Shown here: positions 1 through 11,960 of the stretch, piece after piece
Position numbering within the stretch: position 1 is the first letter of the stretch
How the letters are laid out: each line of letters starts with the position of its first letter
NCBI RefSeq assembly: GCF_032854445.1
Contig: NC_088300.1
Location: forward strand, 81,832,101-81,879,083
DNA length: 46,983 nucleotides
Direction of reading: 5' to 3'
Source: Liolophura sinensis
Lineage: Eukaryota; Mollusca; Polyplacophora; Chitonida; Chitonidae
Translations under genes and position numbers: made by a program
Notes under the pieces: generated by a model
The model's input: the letters and a program-made list of their open reading frames with translations, nothing else
Database searches by the model: none
What the model was told of the DNA's origin: nothing

Positions 1-309
1 GCAAGGGCGGTGTTAAACCTTTAAACAATATCACAAAGGGAAAACTCACACTTTTTGGAGTTTTCTCCATTTTCTGTATGTTTCATAAACGTTAAATTCA
101 TTAGGCTGGTGCTCGCCTTTTTAACAAATACATCCGCCAAGCAGTTGGAACGATTGTCCAAATTTTCTGACTACAAATTTCAGCCGAGTAAAAACTGTAA
201 GCCGAGTCAGCATTTGAGCAATCTCACGAGTTCATGCTGGTTAAGAAGAGACAAGGAGGGAGCTCTCGCACACTAACGCAGCGTGATTTTAAGGCACTGG
301 CTCCAATAA
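1..309. other. Unassigned sequence
   Basis: No gene, RNA or repeat recognised. The only open frame (55-276, +) is short, lacks recognisable motifs and has no splice context. Confidence 0.5.
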
Positions 310-852
310 GACTCCAACTCCTTTTCTTATATTAGCCTAGCGTTGTTGGAGTCTCGACACTAACAGTATTAATTCCATGCACAAAAAAGGTCCAGGTTGA
401 TTCTCTTTGTTATTGAACAAATCTCGTGCAAATAACAGTCATCAACCTGAATTTGCTTTAGAAAAGATGTATTATAGTCATGAAGGCTTCCACAGCACAA
501 ACTACTTGGCTGTGGCCGCCATCTTCCTTCGGCTCCACTATGAAGCAGGACAAGCGCATAGGCCTACATGTAGCTGCTCAACATGGCCGCCACGGCCGAG
601 GGGCATGTACCGTACAGCCTTCATGGCTGTAATAAATCTATAATAAAGCGAAAAGGGAAATTTGGTGGTGGTGGTGGTGGTGGTGGTGCGGTGAGGGGGG
701 AAAGCAGGTCTTTAGGCTGATGTCTTTTATTTGCATGGCATTTGTTCAAAAACAAAGAGAATCGGATTGGACCTTCATTGAGTACGAAATTAATACTGTT
801 AGCGTCGAGACTCCAACGACGCTAGGCCAATATAAAAAAAGAAGTTGGAGTC
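310..852. repeat. Long inverted repeat (foldback element)
   Basis: Two arms of about 113 bp (310-422 and 740-852) are inverted copies of each other with scattered mismatches, separated by about 317 bp. Shared landmarks are GTTGGAGTCTCGAC, AACAGTATTAATT and GATTCTCTTTGTT. It could be a MITE-like element with long terminal inverted repeats. No transposase and no clear target-site duplication were seen. Transcribed, it would form a long hairpin. Confidence 0.75.
664..688 (+). repeat. (GGT)n microsatellite
   Basis: About eight GGT units, lying in the loop of the 310-852 inverted repeat. Confidence 0.9.
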
Positions 853-1223
853 TTTCGGGGCTACCAACTCCCCTGCTGCTGAGAGCGTCAATGTTTTGAT
901 GTTGTTGTTGAATGTTGTCTCGCCAGTGCAAGTGTACCCTCAAACTCACCTCTGGAGGCGGCCGTCGATGATGACTGGTTGCCCATAGTGAGACCATACC
1001 AGCATCATTCTTGTCCTCTCACACTCTCTTTTTTACCCCATCAGTCTTTAAAAACTTCAGACTTCAAGAGCGTAATTCACGACACCGGAAGAGACGGAAC
1101 TGTGGCGCGAATTGCCCCTTACACCAAAGTCAATTTAAAAAAAAAAAAAGTCAGATGTCAACATGGTTGTCTCCCTTAGGTGTGTACCCGATCTCTGAAT
1201 AGGCCTACTTTGCAGATCACACA
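853..1223. other. Unassigned sequence
   Basis: No gene seen. Overlapping short frames around 979-1202 run into a poly-A stretch at about 1137 and have no recognisable motif. Confidence 0.5.
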
Positions 1224-1225
1224 AT

Positions 1226-1260
<35 letters not shown>

Positions 1261-1264
1261 TCTA
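1224..1264 (+). repeat. (TTTA)n microsatellite
   Basis: About ten TTTA units. The same tetranucleotide forms the tail of the SINE copies nearby, so this may be an orphan SINE tail, but no SINE body follows it. Confidence 0.9.
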
Positions 1265-1602
1265 TCTGACAAAATCTTAAATATTGATACCTTTACTACT
1301 GGATACTAATTCAGTTTGTGACCTGTTGTCTTTTTTTTCCCGGGAAATCAAGCCGGCAGAGCAAGCAGAAAAGGTGACAAAGCTAATGTGATTTTAATCA
1401 CTACTTACAATCGTCTGGAAAACGCGCCGCTGGCTATCCGAAAGGCTTGAACGCCCGGGGCCTAGGCGGCCTCTGGATACTGGCTTATTATTTGACTTGG
1501 ATTCTAGTTTCCCTGCCTCATGACCCCAAAAATTAGACTCCTGCGTCTCTCAGTAGATAGACTAGCGGCTTCTCTGATAAACCTGCATGGCAGCGAGGCC
1601 AC
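1265..1602. other. Unassigned sequence
   Basis: Nothing recognised. Contains a T-run and a short GC-rich stretch near 1440-1475. Confidence 0.5.
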
Positions 1603-1613
1603 GACGGTTACCT

Positions 1614-1738
1614 GTATTTATTTATTTGATTGGTGTTTTACGCCGTACTCAAGAATATTTCACTTATACGACGGCGACCAGTATTATGGTAGGAGGAAAC
1701 CGGGCAGAGAGCCCGGGGGAAACCCACGACCATCCGCA
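1614..1738 (-). mobile_element. tRNA-derived SINE, 5'-truncated copy
   Basis: Minus-strand SINE. On the plus strand it reads as the (TTTA)n tail, then GATTGGTGTTTTACGCCGTA, then the body up to CGACCATCCGCA. The tRNA-like head is missing. An 11-bp direct repeat, GACGGTTACCT, flanks it at 1603-1613 and 1739-1749. The truncation is therefore original to the insertion, as expected from incomplete target-primed reverse transcription. Confidence 0.88.
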
Positions 1739-1910
1739 GACGGTTACCTTCATGGCATTTATGTTTGCTTTCCACAATATTTTGTTTTCTATCAAGACGC
1801 TGTCTGTAGAAGCACAGTGGCCGTGACGCGTTATGTGCAGCGCTGCCTCATGGAATGCCACGTTGACGTCTTTACTTAAGCATGCTGGCGTAAACCACCG
1901 ACCCGTGTCG

Positions 1911-2117
1911 TATTTATTTACTTATTCATTTGATTGGCGAGGAGCAGAGCTCGGGGGTAACTCGCGACCATCCACAGGTTGCTGACATATCTTCCAACGT
2001 ACGACAAGAGAGGAATATGACATGAGCTGGACTTGAGCTCACAGGTGAAATCGCATGTGTGAGAGGCTCAAGACTTGTGCTGTGCTAGCACACTAGCCAC
2101 CAGGCCATGGAGGCCCC
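1911..2117 (-). mobile_element. tRNA-derived SINE, diverged copy
   Basis: Same family on the minus strand, older and internally deleted: tail at 1911, body from about 1930, head ending near GGAGGCCCC at 2110-2117. The box-B-like region (reverse of GAGCTCACAGG) is recognisable but mutated. No convincing target-site duplication. Confidence 0.8.
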
Positions 2118-2993
2118 GTGATGTATGTACCAGTATAAGATAAGAGTAAAAACATACCCATTTAGAACCACATATGTACAGCATTCCACCAGCCAAGGTT
2201 AAATGTTAGCAGAATCATGCGTCACGTACACTTTTGGAATGACACATGTGTTTGGTGCTGACTTGCATCTTGTATCTTACAATCACCAGAAACGACTAGG
2301 TTCTCATCCTAATTGACTAACTAACCACAGATGACCGACTGTAGCAAAGCTGTGGGCGGGGTAGAGGTGGTATATTTCTTTGGAAGGGTGAAAAAACAAA
2401 CATCAAAACAACCATCCGAAGTTTAATTCTATATAGCGGTACACAAGAGAGGTTATTAGCCTCTCCGATATTTAAGTTTTCCGTGTAAAGAATCCAGTAT
2501 ATTGTTGAAGCCAATCCTCAGCGTTGTGCCTTAATGCCAAACCGCACATTGATAAATATCCCCGCGATTCGATTCCAACCACTTAATACGCTGAAAACAA
2601 GGCACAAGTGGTACAAGTTAGTGATCAAACATCAGAGAATCTGTTACTACGATAGAGTGACCTTTGACCTTGTGACGTCACGAAGGGCATATGCTTTGGG
2701 GCTCTATAGACAGTAAAGACCACTGGATACTTTTCACAGCGAATGTCGACATCACGCCAACAAAGCTACACTCCTCATGCAGAGGCCAGTCCGTAGCCTT
2801 CCGTCGACAGACTTGAATGGCCTGTTGTGGAGAAAAAGTCTGTACAGCCAGAGCTTGTTACTGCATAATCCTAGGGGAGTTTTATAGCATGACGTCACCC
2901 GACCAGGGTTACAGGCCGCGCAGGCAGTCCGGTTTTAATTCTGTTCTGTTTTTTTTTTTTTTTCTTAAGTACTACTGGTTAAAATTTTGTATT
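2118..2993. other. Unassigned sequence
   Basis: No coding signature found. Contains a 16-base T-run near 2948-2963 just outside the MITE-like element. Confidence 0.5.
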
Positions 2994-3572
2994 TTTAAAG
3001 GAGAAGAAAACTTAAAAACATGACACTATAGGCTGAAAAGAGCACATTTTTTTCTATCTGGAGGTGCATGCAGCATAATTTTGCCATTTTTCCTCGCCGT
3101 ACACGTATAGCTTGAAAACGGCAAAGCTGGCATAAATCGCTTAGTCCATCGCGTCCTCCATCTTTAACACCCTATAATTTATGCTGGGAGTGTTTCCTCT
3201 CAGCCAATGAAAGTCGTTAAAACTGCCGGCATGTTCGTGTAAACTCGGAACCTACGTCCAACATTCCGGTTTCCCGATCGTCAAGCGGAAAACGAACTGT
3301 ACTGTTCCCTATCTTCTGGGAAGAAGCGTTCTAACGCAAATGTACGAATTTTCGGCGGTTTCTGACGGCAATTCTCCTCCTAACACAGAAGACTTCAGGA
3401 CTAGTTCTTAGGCAAAATGGAGTCGCCCACATCGGATTTTGGCACTGACTGTATTCATCATTTATCCACTTGATGGATATTATATTAAAAAAAAATTAAT
3501 GGCATGCACCCGCGAGGAAAAGCATACTCTTTTCAAAGGTATTTGATTGATATTTAAATTTTCTTCTTTAAA
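2994..3572. mobile_element. MITE-like element with about 85-bp imperfect inverted ends
   Basis: The left end (2994-3085) and right end (3488-3572) are imperfect inverted copies. Shared landmarks in order are TTTAAAG, a GAAGAAAA-type run, TGAAAAGAG, GGTGCATGC and an AATTTT run. The interior of about 400 bp has no open frame and a small palindrome (TCCACTTGATGGA). This fits a non-autonomous DNA transposon. The exact ends and target-site duplication could not be fixed. Confidence 0.6.
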
Positions 3573-3892
3573 TGCAGTTTACAGATTAATATATTCTGAA
3601 TATTGCGTATCATTTAGTGTGAAAATAAAGGCTATTGTTTATTATTTGTCAGAACAGGGTATTCATATGACCAGTAATAAAATAAAAGAATAATGAGTTT
3701 GTGAAACAAGACTATGTGTATACAGAGAGCCATGTCTGACAGCCTCAATTTTCAATCTTTGGGGCGATAACTGCTTGGAATAGCTATAGATTGTTTCATG
3801 GTTAAAGTATTTGGGTTAAATGATGAAACAAACTTCATAAAATCTGAAACAGTTATCTTCCTAACGGGAAAAATCTTCACGAAATGCTTCTA
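3573..3892. other. Unassigned AT-rich sequence
   Basis: No gene or repeat recognised between the MITE-like element and the next SINE. Confidence 0.5.
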
Positions 3893-3899
3893 ACGCATT

Positions 3900-4083
3900 T
3901 ATTTATTTATTTGTTTGATTGGTGTTTTACGCCGTACTCAAGAATATCTCACTTATACTACAGCGGCCAGCATTATGGTGGGTGGAAACCCACGACCATC
4001 CGCAGGTTGCTGGAGACCTTCCCACGTACGGCCGGAGAGGAAACCAGCTAGCGCGCTAACCAACTGAGCCACGGAGACCCCTG
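3900..4083 (-). mobile_element. tRNA-derived SINE with partial head
   Basis: Minus-strand copy with tail, 3' body and part of the tRNA-like head (reverse of GGTTAGCGCGCTAGC, then GGGGTCTCCGTGGCTC). The box-B segment is deleted. The short direct repeat ACGCATT flanks it (3893-3899 and 4084-4090). Confidence 0.85.
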
Positions 4084-4278
4084 ACGCATTGAACTTCTCG
4101 ACGTGACAGTGTGTAAAAAACATAACTGGACAACTTAATCCGTGATCGGAGACCGGAAGAGATAAAGAAAATAACTATTCAGCCTTCGGCAAGCAGAGTC
4201 TTGCATTTTATTATGTCAAAGCCACAACAAATTTAAAAATGGTTGTATGGGTGAAGAGAACTGAGCAGTACACTTCAA

Positions 4279-5286
4279 TATGACAATCGGAATGAGATTC
4301 CCTGGTAAATGGTACGGGAGGTGTTATAATAGTCTCCGACATCAAAAAAAAGTCACTGGTAAATGGTAAGGGAGGTGTAACGGTTATAATAGTCTACGAC
4401 ATTCAAAATGAGATACTCAGGTAAATGGTACAGGAGGTGTAATAGTTACAATAGTCTCCGACATTCAAAATGAGATTCCCTGGTAAATGGCATGGGAGGT
4501 GTAACTGAAAATTCAAAATAAGATTCTCAGGTAAATGGTACGGGAGGTGTAACAATTATAACAGTCTCCACATTCAAAATGAGGTTCCCTGGTAAATAGC
4601 ACAGGAGGTGTAACTGAAAATTCAAAACGAGATTCTCAGGTAAATGGCACTGGAGGTGTTATAACAATCTCCGACATTCAAAATGAGATAATCAGATAAA
4701 TGGTACGGGAGGTGTAACTGTGATAATTTATTTATTTATTTATTTATTTATTTGATTGGTGTTTTACGCCGTGTTTTACGCCGTACTCGTTTCGCTTATT
4801 CGACGGCGGCCAGCATTATGGTGGGAGGAAACCGGGCACAGCCCCGGGGGAAACCCACGACCATCCGCAGGCTGCTGCATACCTTCCCACGTACGGTCGT
4901 AGAGGAAGCCAGCATGAGCTGGAAATTAACTCACAGCTAGCGCTCTAACCAACTGAGCCACGGAGGCCCCGTAACAGTGATAATAGTCTCCGACATTCAA
5001 AATGAGATTCCTGGTAAATGGCACGGGAGGTGTCATAATAGTCTCCGACATTCAAAATGAGACCCTCGGATAAATGGCACCGGGAGATCTTACAATAGAC
5101 TCCGACATTCAAAATGAGACTCTGAGGTAGATGGTACAGGAGGTGTAACAGTTATAATAGTCTCCGACATTTAAAATGAAACTCTCAGGTGAATGGCACG
5201 GGAGGTGTTATAATAGACTCCGACATTCAAAATGAGACTCTCGGGTAAATGGTGCGGGAGGTGTAACAGTTATAATAGTCTCCGAC
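4279..5286. repeat. Tandem array, unit about 60 bp
   Basis: Units carry CTCCGACATTCAAAATGAGA, GGTAAATGG and GGGAGGTGTAAC. Copies vary in length (about 50-62 bp) and sequence, so this is an old minisatellite. A SINE (4727-4970) sits inside it. Confidence 0.9.
4727..4970 (-). mobile_element. tRNA-derived SINE inserted in a tandem array
   Basis: Nearly full-length minus-strand SINE: (TTTA)n tail at the left, tRNA-like head ending at GGAGGCCCC on the right. A 13-bp direct repeat with one mismatch (GTAACTGTGATAA at 4714-4726, GTAACAGTGATAA at 4971-4983) marks the insertion inside the about 60-bp array, so the array predates the SINE. A short direct duplication of the GTTTTACGCCGT motif lies near 4760. 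Confidence 0.93.
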
Positions 5287-6594
5287 ACAAGACGGATCAA
5301 GTTAGCGGTTTCCATCGTTATCATAAACCAGTCATGGGCACGAGACGGATGAAGTTAGCGGTCTCCATAGTTATCGCAGACCCGTCATGGGCACGAGACG
5401 GATCAAGTTAGCGGTCTCCTTAGTTATCACAAACCCAGTCATGGCACTAGACTGACCGAGTTAGCGGTCTCCATAGTTATCGCAGACCCGTCATGGGCAC
5501 TAGACGGATCAAGTTAACGGTCTCCTTAGTTATCTCAAACCAGTCATGGGCACTAGACTGACCGAGTTAGCGGTCTCCATAGTTATCGTAGACCCGTCAT
5601 GGGCACTAGACGGATCAAGTTAGCGGTCTGCATAGTTATCACAAACCTGTCATGGGCACTAGACTGACCGAGTTAGCGGTCTCCATACTTATCGCAGACC
5701 TGTCATGAGCACGAGACGGATCAAGATAGCGGTCTCCATAGTTATCGCAGACCCGTCACGAGCACTAGACGGATGAAGTTAGCGGTCTCCTTAGTTATCA
5801 CAAACCAGTCATGATGGGCACTAGACGGATCGAGCTAGCGGTCTCCTTAGTTATCACAAACCAGCCATGGGGCACTTGACGGACCGAATTAGAGGTCTCC
5901 ATAGTTATCGCAGACCCGTCATGGGCACTAGACGGATCAAGTTAGCGGTCTCCATCGTTATCACAAACCAGTCATGGGCACTAGACGGACCGAGTTAGCG
6001 GTCTTCATAGTTATCGCAGACCCGTCATGGGCACGATACGGGTCAAGTTAGCGGTCTCCATCGTTATCACAAACCAGTCATGGGCACTAGACTGACCGAA
6101 TTAGCGGTCTCCATAGTAATCGCAGACCCGTCACGGGCACGAGACCGATCAAGTTAGCGGTCTCCATAGTTATCACAAACCAGTCATGATGGGCACTAGA
6201 CGGATCGAGCTAGCGGTCTCCTTAGTTATCACAAACCAGCCATGGGCACTTGACGGACCGAATTAGAGGTCTCCATAGTTATCGCAGACCCGTCATGGGC
6301 ACTAGACGGATCAAGTTAGCGGTCTCCATCGTTATCACAAACGAGTCATGGGCACTAGACGGACCGAGTTAGCGGTCTTCATAGTTATCGCAGACCCGTC
6401 CATGGGCACGATACGGGTCAAGTTAGCGGTCTCCATCGTTATCACAAACCAGTCATGGGCACTAGACTGACCGAATTAGCGGTCTCCATAGTAATCGCAG
6501 ACCCGTCACGGGCACGAGACCGATCAAGTTAGCGGGTCTCCATAGTTATCACAAACCAGTCATGGGCACGAGACAGATCAAGTTAGCGGTCTTG
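5287..6594. repeat. Tandem array, unit 53 bp, with higher-order repeat
   Basis: About 24 copies of a 53-bp unit, largely alternating between two variants (ACGGATCAAG with CACAAACC, and ACTGACCGAG with CGCAGACC). A block of about 375 bp (seven units) is itself repeated: the marker ATGATGGGCA occurs at 5811 and 6186. The array runs into an assembly gap. Confidence 0.92.
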
Positions 6595-6794
6595 NNNNNN
6601 NNNNNNNNNNNNNNNNNNNNNNNNNNNNNNNNNNNNNNNNNNNNNNNNNNNNNNNNNNNNNNNNNNNNNNNNNNNNNNNNNNNNNNNNNNNNNNNNNNNN
6701 NNNNNNNNNNNNNNNNNNNNNNNNNNNNNNNNNNNNNNNNNNNNNNNNNNNNNNNNNNNNNNNNNNNNNNNNNNNNNNNNNNNNNNNNNNNNNN
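6595..6794. other. Assembly gap (200 N)
   Basis: Exactly 200 unknown bases at the right edge of the 53-bp array. The round number and position suggest a placeholder where the array could not be resolved. Confidence 0.95.
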
Positions 6795-7647
6795 ACGTTT
6801 TTTTAACGTTGACGGTAGTATTGACGTTATCACAAGTGGCAGGTTGTATAAATCACCTGGTTATGAGCTCAGTGGAATAAATCAATCAGTCAGTCGTGAC
6901 TTTGGCACATTTCATTCACTTAAATTTATAAGAATATATGTCTACGCCGAGAAATATGACTCAACAATGGAATATTCACCAGGACGTACTGTTACAATGT
7001 GAAGAAATATTGTCTTTAAAGCTGATTCTACATCCATGCACACTACAAGCGATGATAAAGCTGATTGATCTATACATAAAGATCTACCACATTGTACAAG
7101 TGAGAGTGTAGACTTACTGCAGTGTCCATCTGATTTGTAGACCTACTTCAGTGTCCAATATGTAGACCGTTATGCCTCTGGTGTTGAGGTTGTTAAGCTG
7201 ATAGGTGAGTATATGGTGACGAGGCCTATAAGATGAGCCCGGGAATAGTAGATACATGTTGTGCATGTGCGTAGTACGTGCTATACATGTGGATATGTAC
7301 GCATCCATATTGTACCCAAGCTTGCGTGTTGCGACTAGAGGTTGAAGACAGGGGAACATCAGATCTTCCCTACACACTGTATGGGCCTACCGCCGCTGAG
7401 GCAGTTGCCAAAGAACATAAATAACGTTGTGTACTCTGAACTAACTGAATATATGTAGATTTAAGGGTACTTATCATTAATTTACATGTGCATGACACAT
7501 ATTAAAGTTGCTTTCAAAGCATTGAGACATCTTTTAAAAATAGCAAGTCTTTGGATAAAAGCTGTTACAAGTCTTAAAAAATATTCACATAATAAAGATG
7601 CGTCGATAAAAAATCATCAAATCTAAAAAGGAAAAAGAAAAAGAAAA

Positions 7648-7654
<7 letters not shown>
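6795..7654. other. Unassigned sequence
   Basis: No gene recognised. Short frames (7114-7377, -) lack motifs. Confidence 0.5.

Positions 7655-7718
<64 letters not shown>
7655..7718. repeat. (TA)n microsatellite
   Basis: About 30 TA units preceded by an A-rich run. It explains the apparent Tyr-Ile-rich frames across it. Confidence 0.95.
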
Positions 7719-7720
<2 letters not shown>

Positions 7721-8078
7721 AAACCACAAAAGTAGTTTAAGTCTTTCGTCGTCTTGGTAGAACTGTGACAACTGTATTAGTGAATACAGGACCGCAAACA
7801 TGACGCCGTCCACTGGAAACAAACTAATACAATATATAGGCCCTGTATCTGTGTGGAATATTCAGGTAAGTATATACCAATAAGTATTTGCAACAGAAAC
7901 AAGCAATCAAAAAACTTACATGTTATCCTCAAATATAAAAAGGGACGAGTTCGAAACATTTTCTACCGTTTCCTTCTAATTAAATACATGGATTTTCTGT
8001 CATTGAAAGTTTTATCATTTTCAAAGCACCTTTCTTACATCAAACGTTGTAACGTTGGTGAAAATGGCGTCAGAACGG

Positions 8079-8836
8079 CAGTTTCTCAGCCAAAAACGTT
8101 ACCACATGAGGTGACGTTACAGCAGGTAGGTTTGCTTCGCTGTCTAATACATTACATGATTAAGGTCACATATACCGTCAGAACGGCAGTTTCTCAGCTA
8201 AAGCGCTACCAAATGAGGTGACGTTACAGTAGATAGGTCTGCTTAACTGTCTAATACATGACATGATTAAGGTGACATATTCTGCCAGAACGGCAGTTTC
8301 TCAGCTAAAACGCTACCACAACGGCGTAATATTACAACAGGTAGGTCTGCTTAACTGTCTAATACATTACAGGATTCAGGTCACATATACCATCATAACG
8401 GCAGTTTCTCAGCTAAAAAAACGTTACCACAACGGCGTAATATTACAACAGGTAGGTCTGCTTAACTGTCTAATACATTACAGGATGAAGGTCACATATA
8501 CCGTCAGAACGGCAGTTTCTCAGCTAAAACGCTACCACAACGTCGTAATATTACAACAGGTAGGTCTGCTTAACTGTCTAATACATTACAGGATTAAGGT
8601 CACATATACCGTCAGAACGGCAGTTTCTCAGCTAAAACGCTACCACAACGTCGTAATATTACAACAGGTAGGTCTGCTTAACTGTCTAATACATTACAGG
8701 ATTAAGGTCACATATACCATCATAACGGCAGTTTCTCAGCTAAAACGCTACCACAACGGCGTAATATTACAACAGGTAGGTCTGCTTAACTGTCTAATAC
8801 ATGACAGGATTAAGGTCACATTTACCGTCAGAACTG
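8079..8836 (+). repeat. Tandem array, unit 108 bp, carrying splice-like motifs
   Basis: Seven copies (CAGTTTCTCAG at 8079, 8187, 8294, 8402, 8513, 8621, 8729). Each unit contains a donor-like CAG/GTAGGT and, about 32 nt later, an acceptor-like TTACAG/G. Plus-strand frames are open across the later copies because 108 is a multiple of three. A single diverged copy of the first part lies at about 9049-9091. Confidence 0.9.
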
Positions 8837-9091
8837 GTTTATGACCTAATGCCAGATTTAACTTTAAGCCAAGTCAGTTCTGCACTTAGCTTTAAAAAAT
8901 TGTGTAACATTATATTAAATAGGAACAAAAACTGCTGCTGTTATACTTTGTCTTTGGAGAACTGTATTGGACGCAGAGTTTGGCTAAAAATTTTAATATA
9001 AAATATGATTTAATACCTCTGGCAATAGGCTTTCGAACAACCGGCCCCAGTTTCTCAACTGAAACGCTACCACAACAGCGTGACGTCCCTT

Positions 9092-9897
9092 TTTTGAATA
9101 GCCTAGGGTCAATACAAAGAACAGTGGAATGGTTTAGGTGTTCCAAAATAATAATATGACAATATAACAATATAATGTCGTTAATTTTTATCTTAACTGC
9201 CAGTGCACCATAGAACAGGATTGTTAATCGAATCGGACGTAACCAGGTCACTCAGGGACATACGCCCGTCTAAGACGACACAACTAGGGTATTGCACACT
9301 TGGTGACGTGCCTAGTGACATTAAACGTCTTTTAAAATAAGTCTAGACTAATGTAAATGTAATGTTACGGGCTTGCTGATTGGATAACGCCGAAAATGTT
9401 TAAAAGAAAAAAAAAATGCACCGTGACAATATAATGCTTTACAGACACTCAACAAGGCTTCAACGCTGTTATACCGTAAACTACCTGACAATTTCATGTA
9501 CGTTTCATAATATTAAAATCTCAATACATCATAAACGTTCTTCAAAACATATGTAACAGTTCCATAACATGTAGATATAGTTAATTTCTCATCACATCCC
9601 TATGTGTATAAAACTTTCATCACATCAGAATAAATCTATCACTTTAATCACATTACCTAGGTATATGTATGTTTCATAACACCACTGGTGTAACCATCAC
9701 TAATCCTGTCAATGTCCAGTCACCTCATTTTTTACCACTACTCCTATACAGGTGGGCATGATCTGGACGTGATCAACTCTCTAAAGGCGCCGACATAGCC
9801 GCCCCAAACCTCCCGATGCCTCGCTCTCGCATAACTACACCATTCTTATTGTAACTATGCTTATTTACGTATGGTATCTATATAATATATGAACTAA
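9092..9897. other. Unassigned AT-rich sequence
   Basis: No gene, RNA or repeat recognised. Confidence 0.5.
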
Positions 9898-9899
9898 TA

Positions 9900-9968
<69 letters not shown>
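9898..9968. repeat. (TA)n microsatellite
   Basis: About 33 TA units, directly joined to the next minisatellite. Confidence 0.95.
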
Positions 9969-9973
<5 letters not shown>

Positions 9974-10110
9974 GGACATAGACACAGTGTGGACATAGAT
10001 ACAGGGTGGACATAGACACAGGGTAGACATAGGCATTGGAGTGAACATATGCATAGGGGAGGACACAGACATAGGGGAGGACACAGACATAGGGGTGGAC
10101 ATAGACATAG
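9969..10110. repeat. Short tandem array based on GGACATAGACA
   Basis: About eight imperfect units of 16-18 bp (GGTGGACATAGACACA and variants). Confidence 0.85.
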
Positions 10111-10324
10111 GACATACTGTTCATACAACTCAGACAATATATTTCGAGGTACAGTGACATTCTCTGCATAGTGTATGAGCTACCTGTTCACCGCTGGTAA
10201 TACTGAGCATGTTTGTGCGATAGCTGGCATAAACCACGCTCAGAATTCTGAACGCCCCTGGATATCTTTATATACATAGCACCATTTTGATTATCATAAT
10301 GACAAAGACAACTGAAGGAATGAA

Positions 10325-11285
10325 CATACACGATGTACTGACGGGAGGTGTAACAGTGTTCCTGCTATGTGCTGTATGATACACAATGTACTGCGGGGGA
10401 ACGGGGGATAAGTCGGCCTACTATGTGCTGTATGATACACGGTGTACTGCGGGGAGGTGTAACAGTCGGCCTACTATGTGCTGTATGACACACAATGTAC
10501 TGCCAGAAAGGGTTACAGTGGGCCTACTATGTGCTGTATGATACACGATGTACTGAGGGGAGGTGTTACAGTGGGCCTATTATATGCTGTATGATACACG
10601 ATGTAGTGCGGGGAGGTGTAACAGTCGGCCTACTATATGCTGTATGATACACGATGTACTGCCAGAAAGGGTTACAGTGGGCGTACTATGTGCTGTATGA
10701 TACACGACGCACTGCGGGGAGATGTTACAGTGGACCTACTATGTGTTGTATGATACACGATGTACTGTGGGGAGGTGTAACAATGGGCCTATTATGTGTT
10801 GTATGACACACGACGTACTGCGGGGAGAGGTTACAGTGGGCCTACTATGTGCTCTCTGATACACGGTGTACTGCGGGGAGAGGTTACAGTGGGCCTACTA
10901 TGTGCTGTATGACACACAATGTACTGCCAGAAAGGGTTACAGTGGGCGTACTATGTGCTGTATGATACACGATATACCGCGGGGAGGGGTTACAGTGGGC
11001 CTATTATGTGCTGTAAGATACACGATGTACTGCGGGGAGGTGTTACAGTGGGCCTACTATGTGCTGTATGATACACGATGTACCGCGGGGAGAGGTTACA
11101 GTGGGCCTATTATGTTTTATATGATACACGACGTTCTGCGGGGAGAGGTTACAGTGGGCCTACTATGTGCTCTCTGGTACACGATGCACTGCGGGGAGAG
11201 GTTACAGTGGGCCTACTATGTTCTGTATGATACACGATGTACTGTGGGGAGGTGTTACAGTGGGCCTATTATGTGCTGTATGATT
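10325..11285. repeat. Tandem array, unit about 57 bp
   Basis: About 17 copies with landmarks GATACACGATGTACTG, GGGGAGGTGTTACAGTG and GGCCTACTATGTGCTG. The 162-codon plus frame over part of it reflects a locally phased unit, not a gene. Confidence 0.92.
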
Positions 11286-11394
11286 ACAAAACCAACAAAG
11301 CACATTAATGATCAACGGTTCATAACAACCGTCAGTGATGTGGGAAAATTGTGAGCAATGATGAACACAATGAAAAGTTACCACTGTAATTGAC

Positions 11395-11960
11395 TTGGAA
11401 AAATAACTGAATTCTGCAACACAACGTGAAAAATTCTGAATTCTGCAACACAACGTAACAATTCTGCAACACCATGTGACAATTCTGCGACATGACGTGA
11501 CAATTCTGCAACATGATGTGACAATTCTGCAACACGACGTGACATTTCTACAACACAACGTGACGATTCTGCAACACGACGTGACAACTCTGCAGTACGA
11601 CTGGACAATTTTGTAACACGACCGGACAATACTGCAACACGACCTGACAATTCTAAATTCTGCAAAACGACGTGACAATTCTGCAACACGACGTGACAAT
11701 CTGCAACACGTCCTGACAATTCTGAATTCTGCAAAACGACATGACAATTCTGCAACACAACGTGACAATTCTGCAAAACGACGTGACAATTCTGCAACAT
11801 GATGTGACAATTCTGCAACATGACATGATAATTATGTGAAATACCATCACAATTCTACAATACAGTCTACCCATTTTGCATATTAAAACTGACAGTTCTG
11901 CAACACACCATGACAATTCAGCAATACAATTTAACAATTGTAAAAATTTATAACATAACT
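11395..11960. repeat. Tandem array, unit about 21 bp
   Basis: About 25 copies of CAATTCTGCAACACGACGTGA with drift. Open minus frames in several phases follow from the unit length. Confidence 0.92.
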
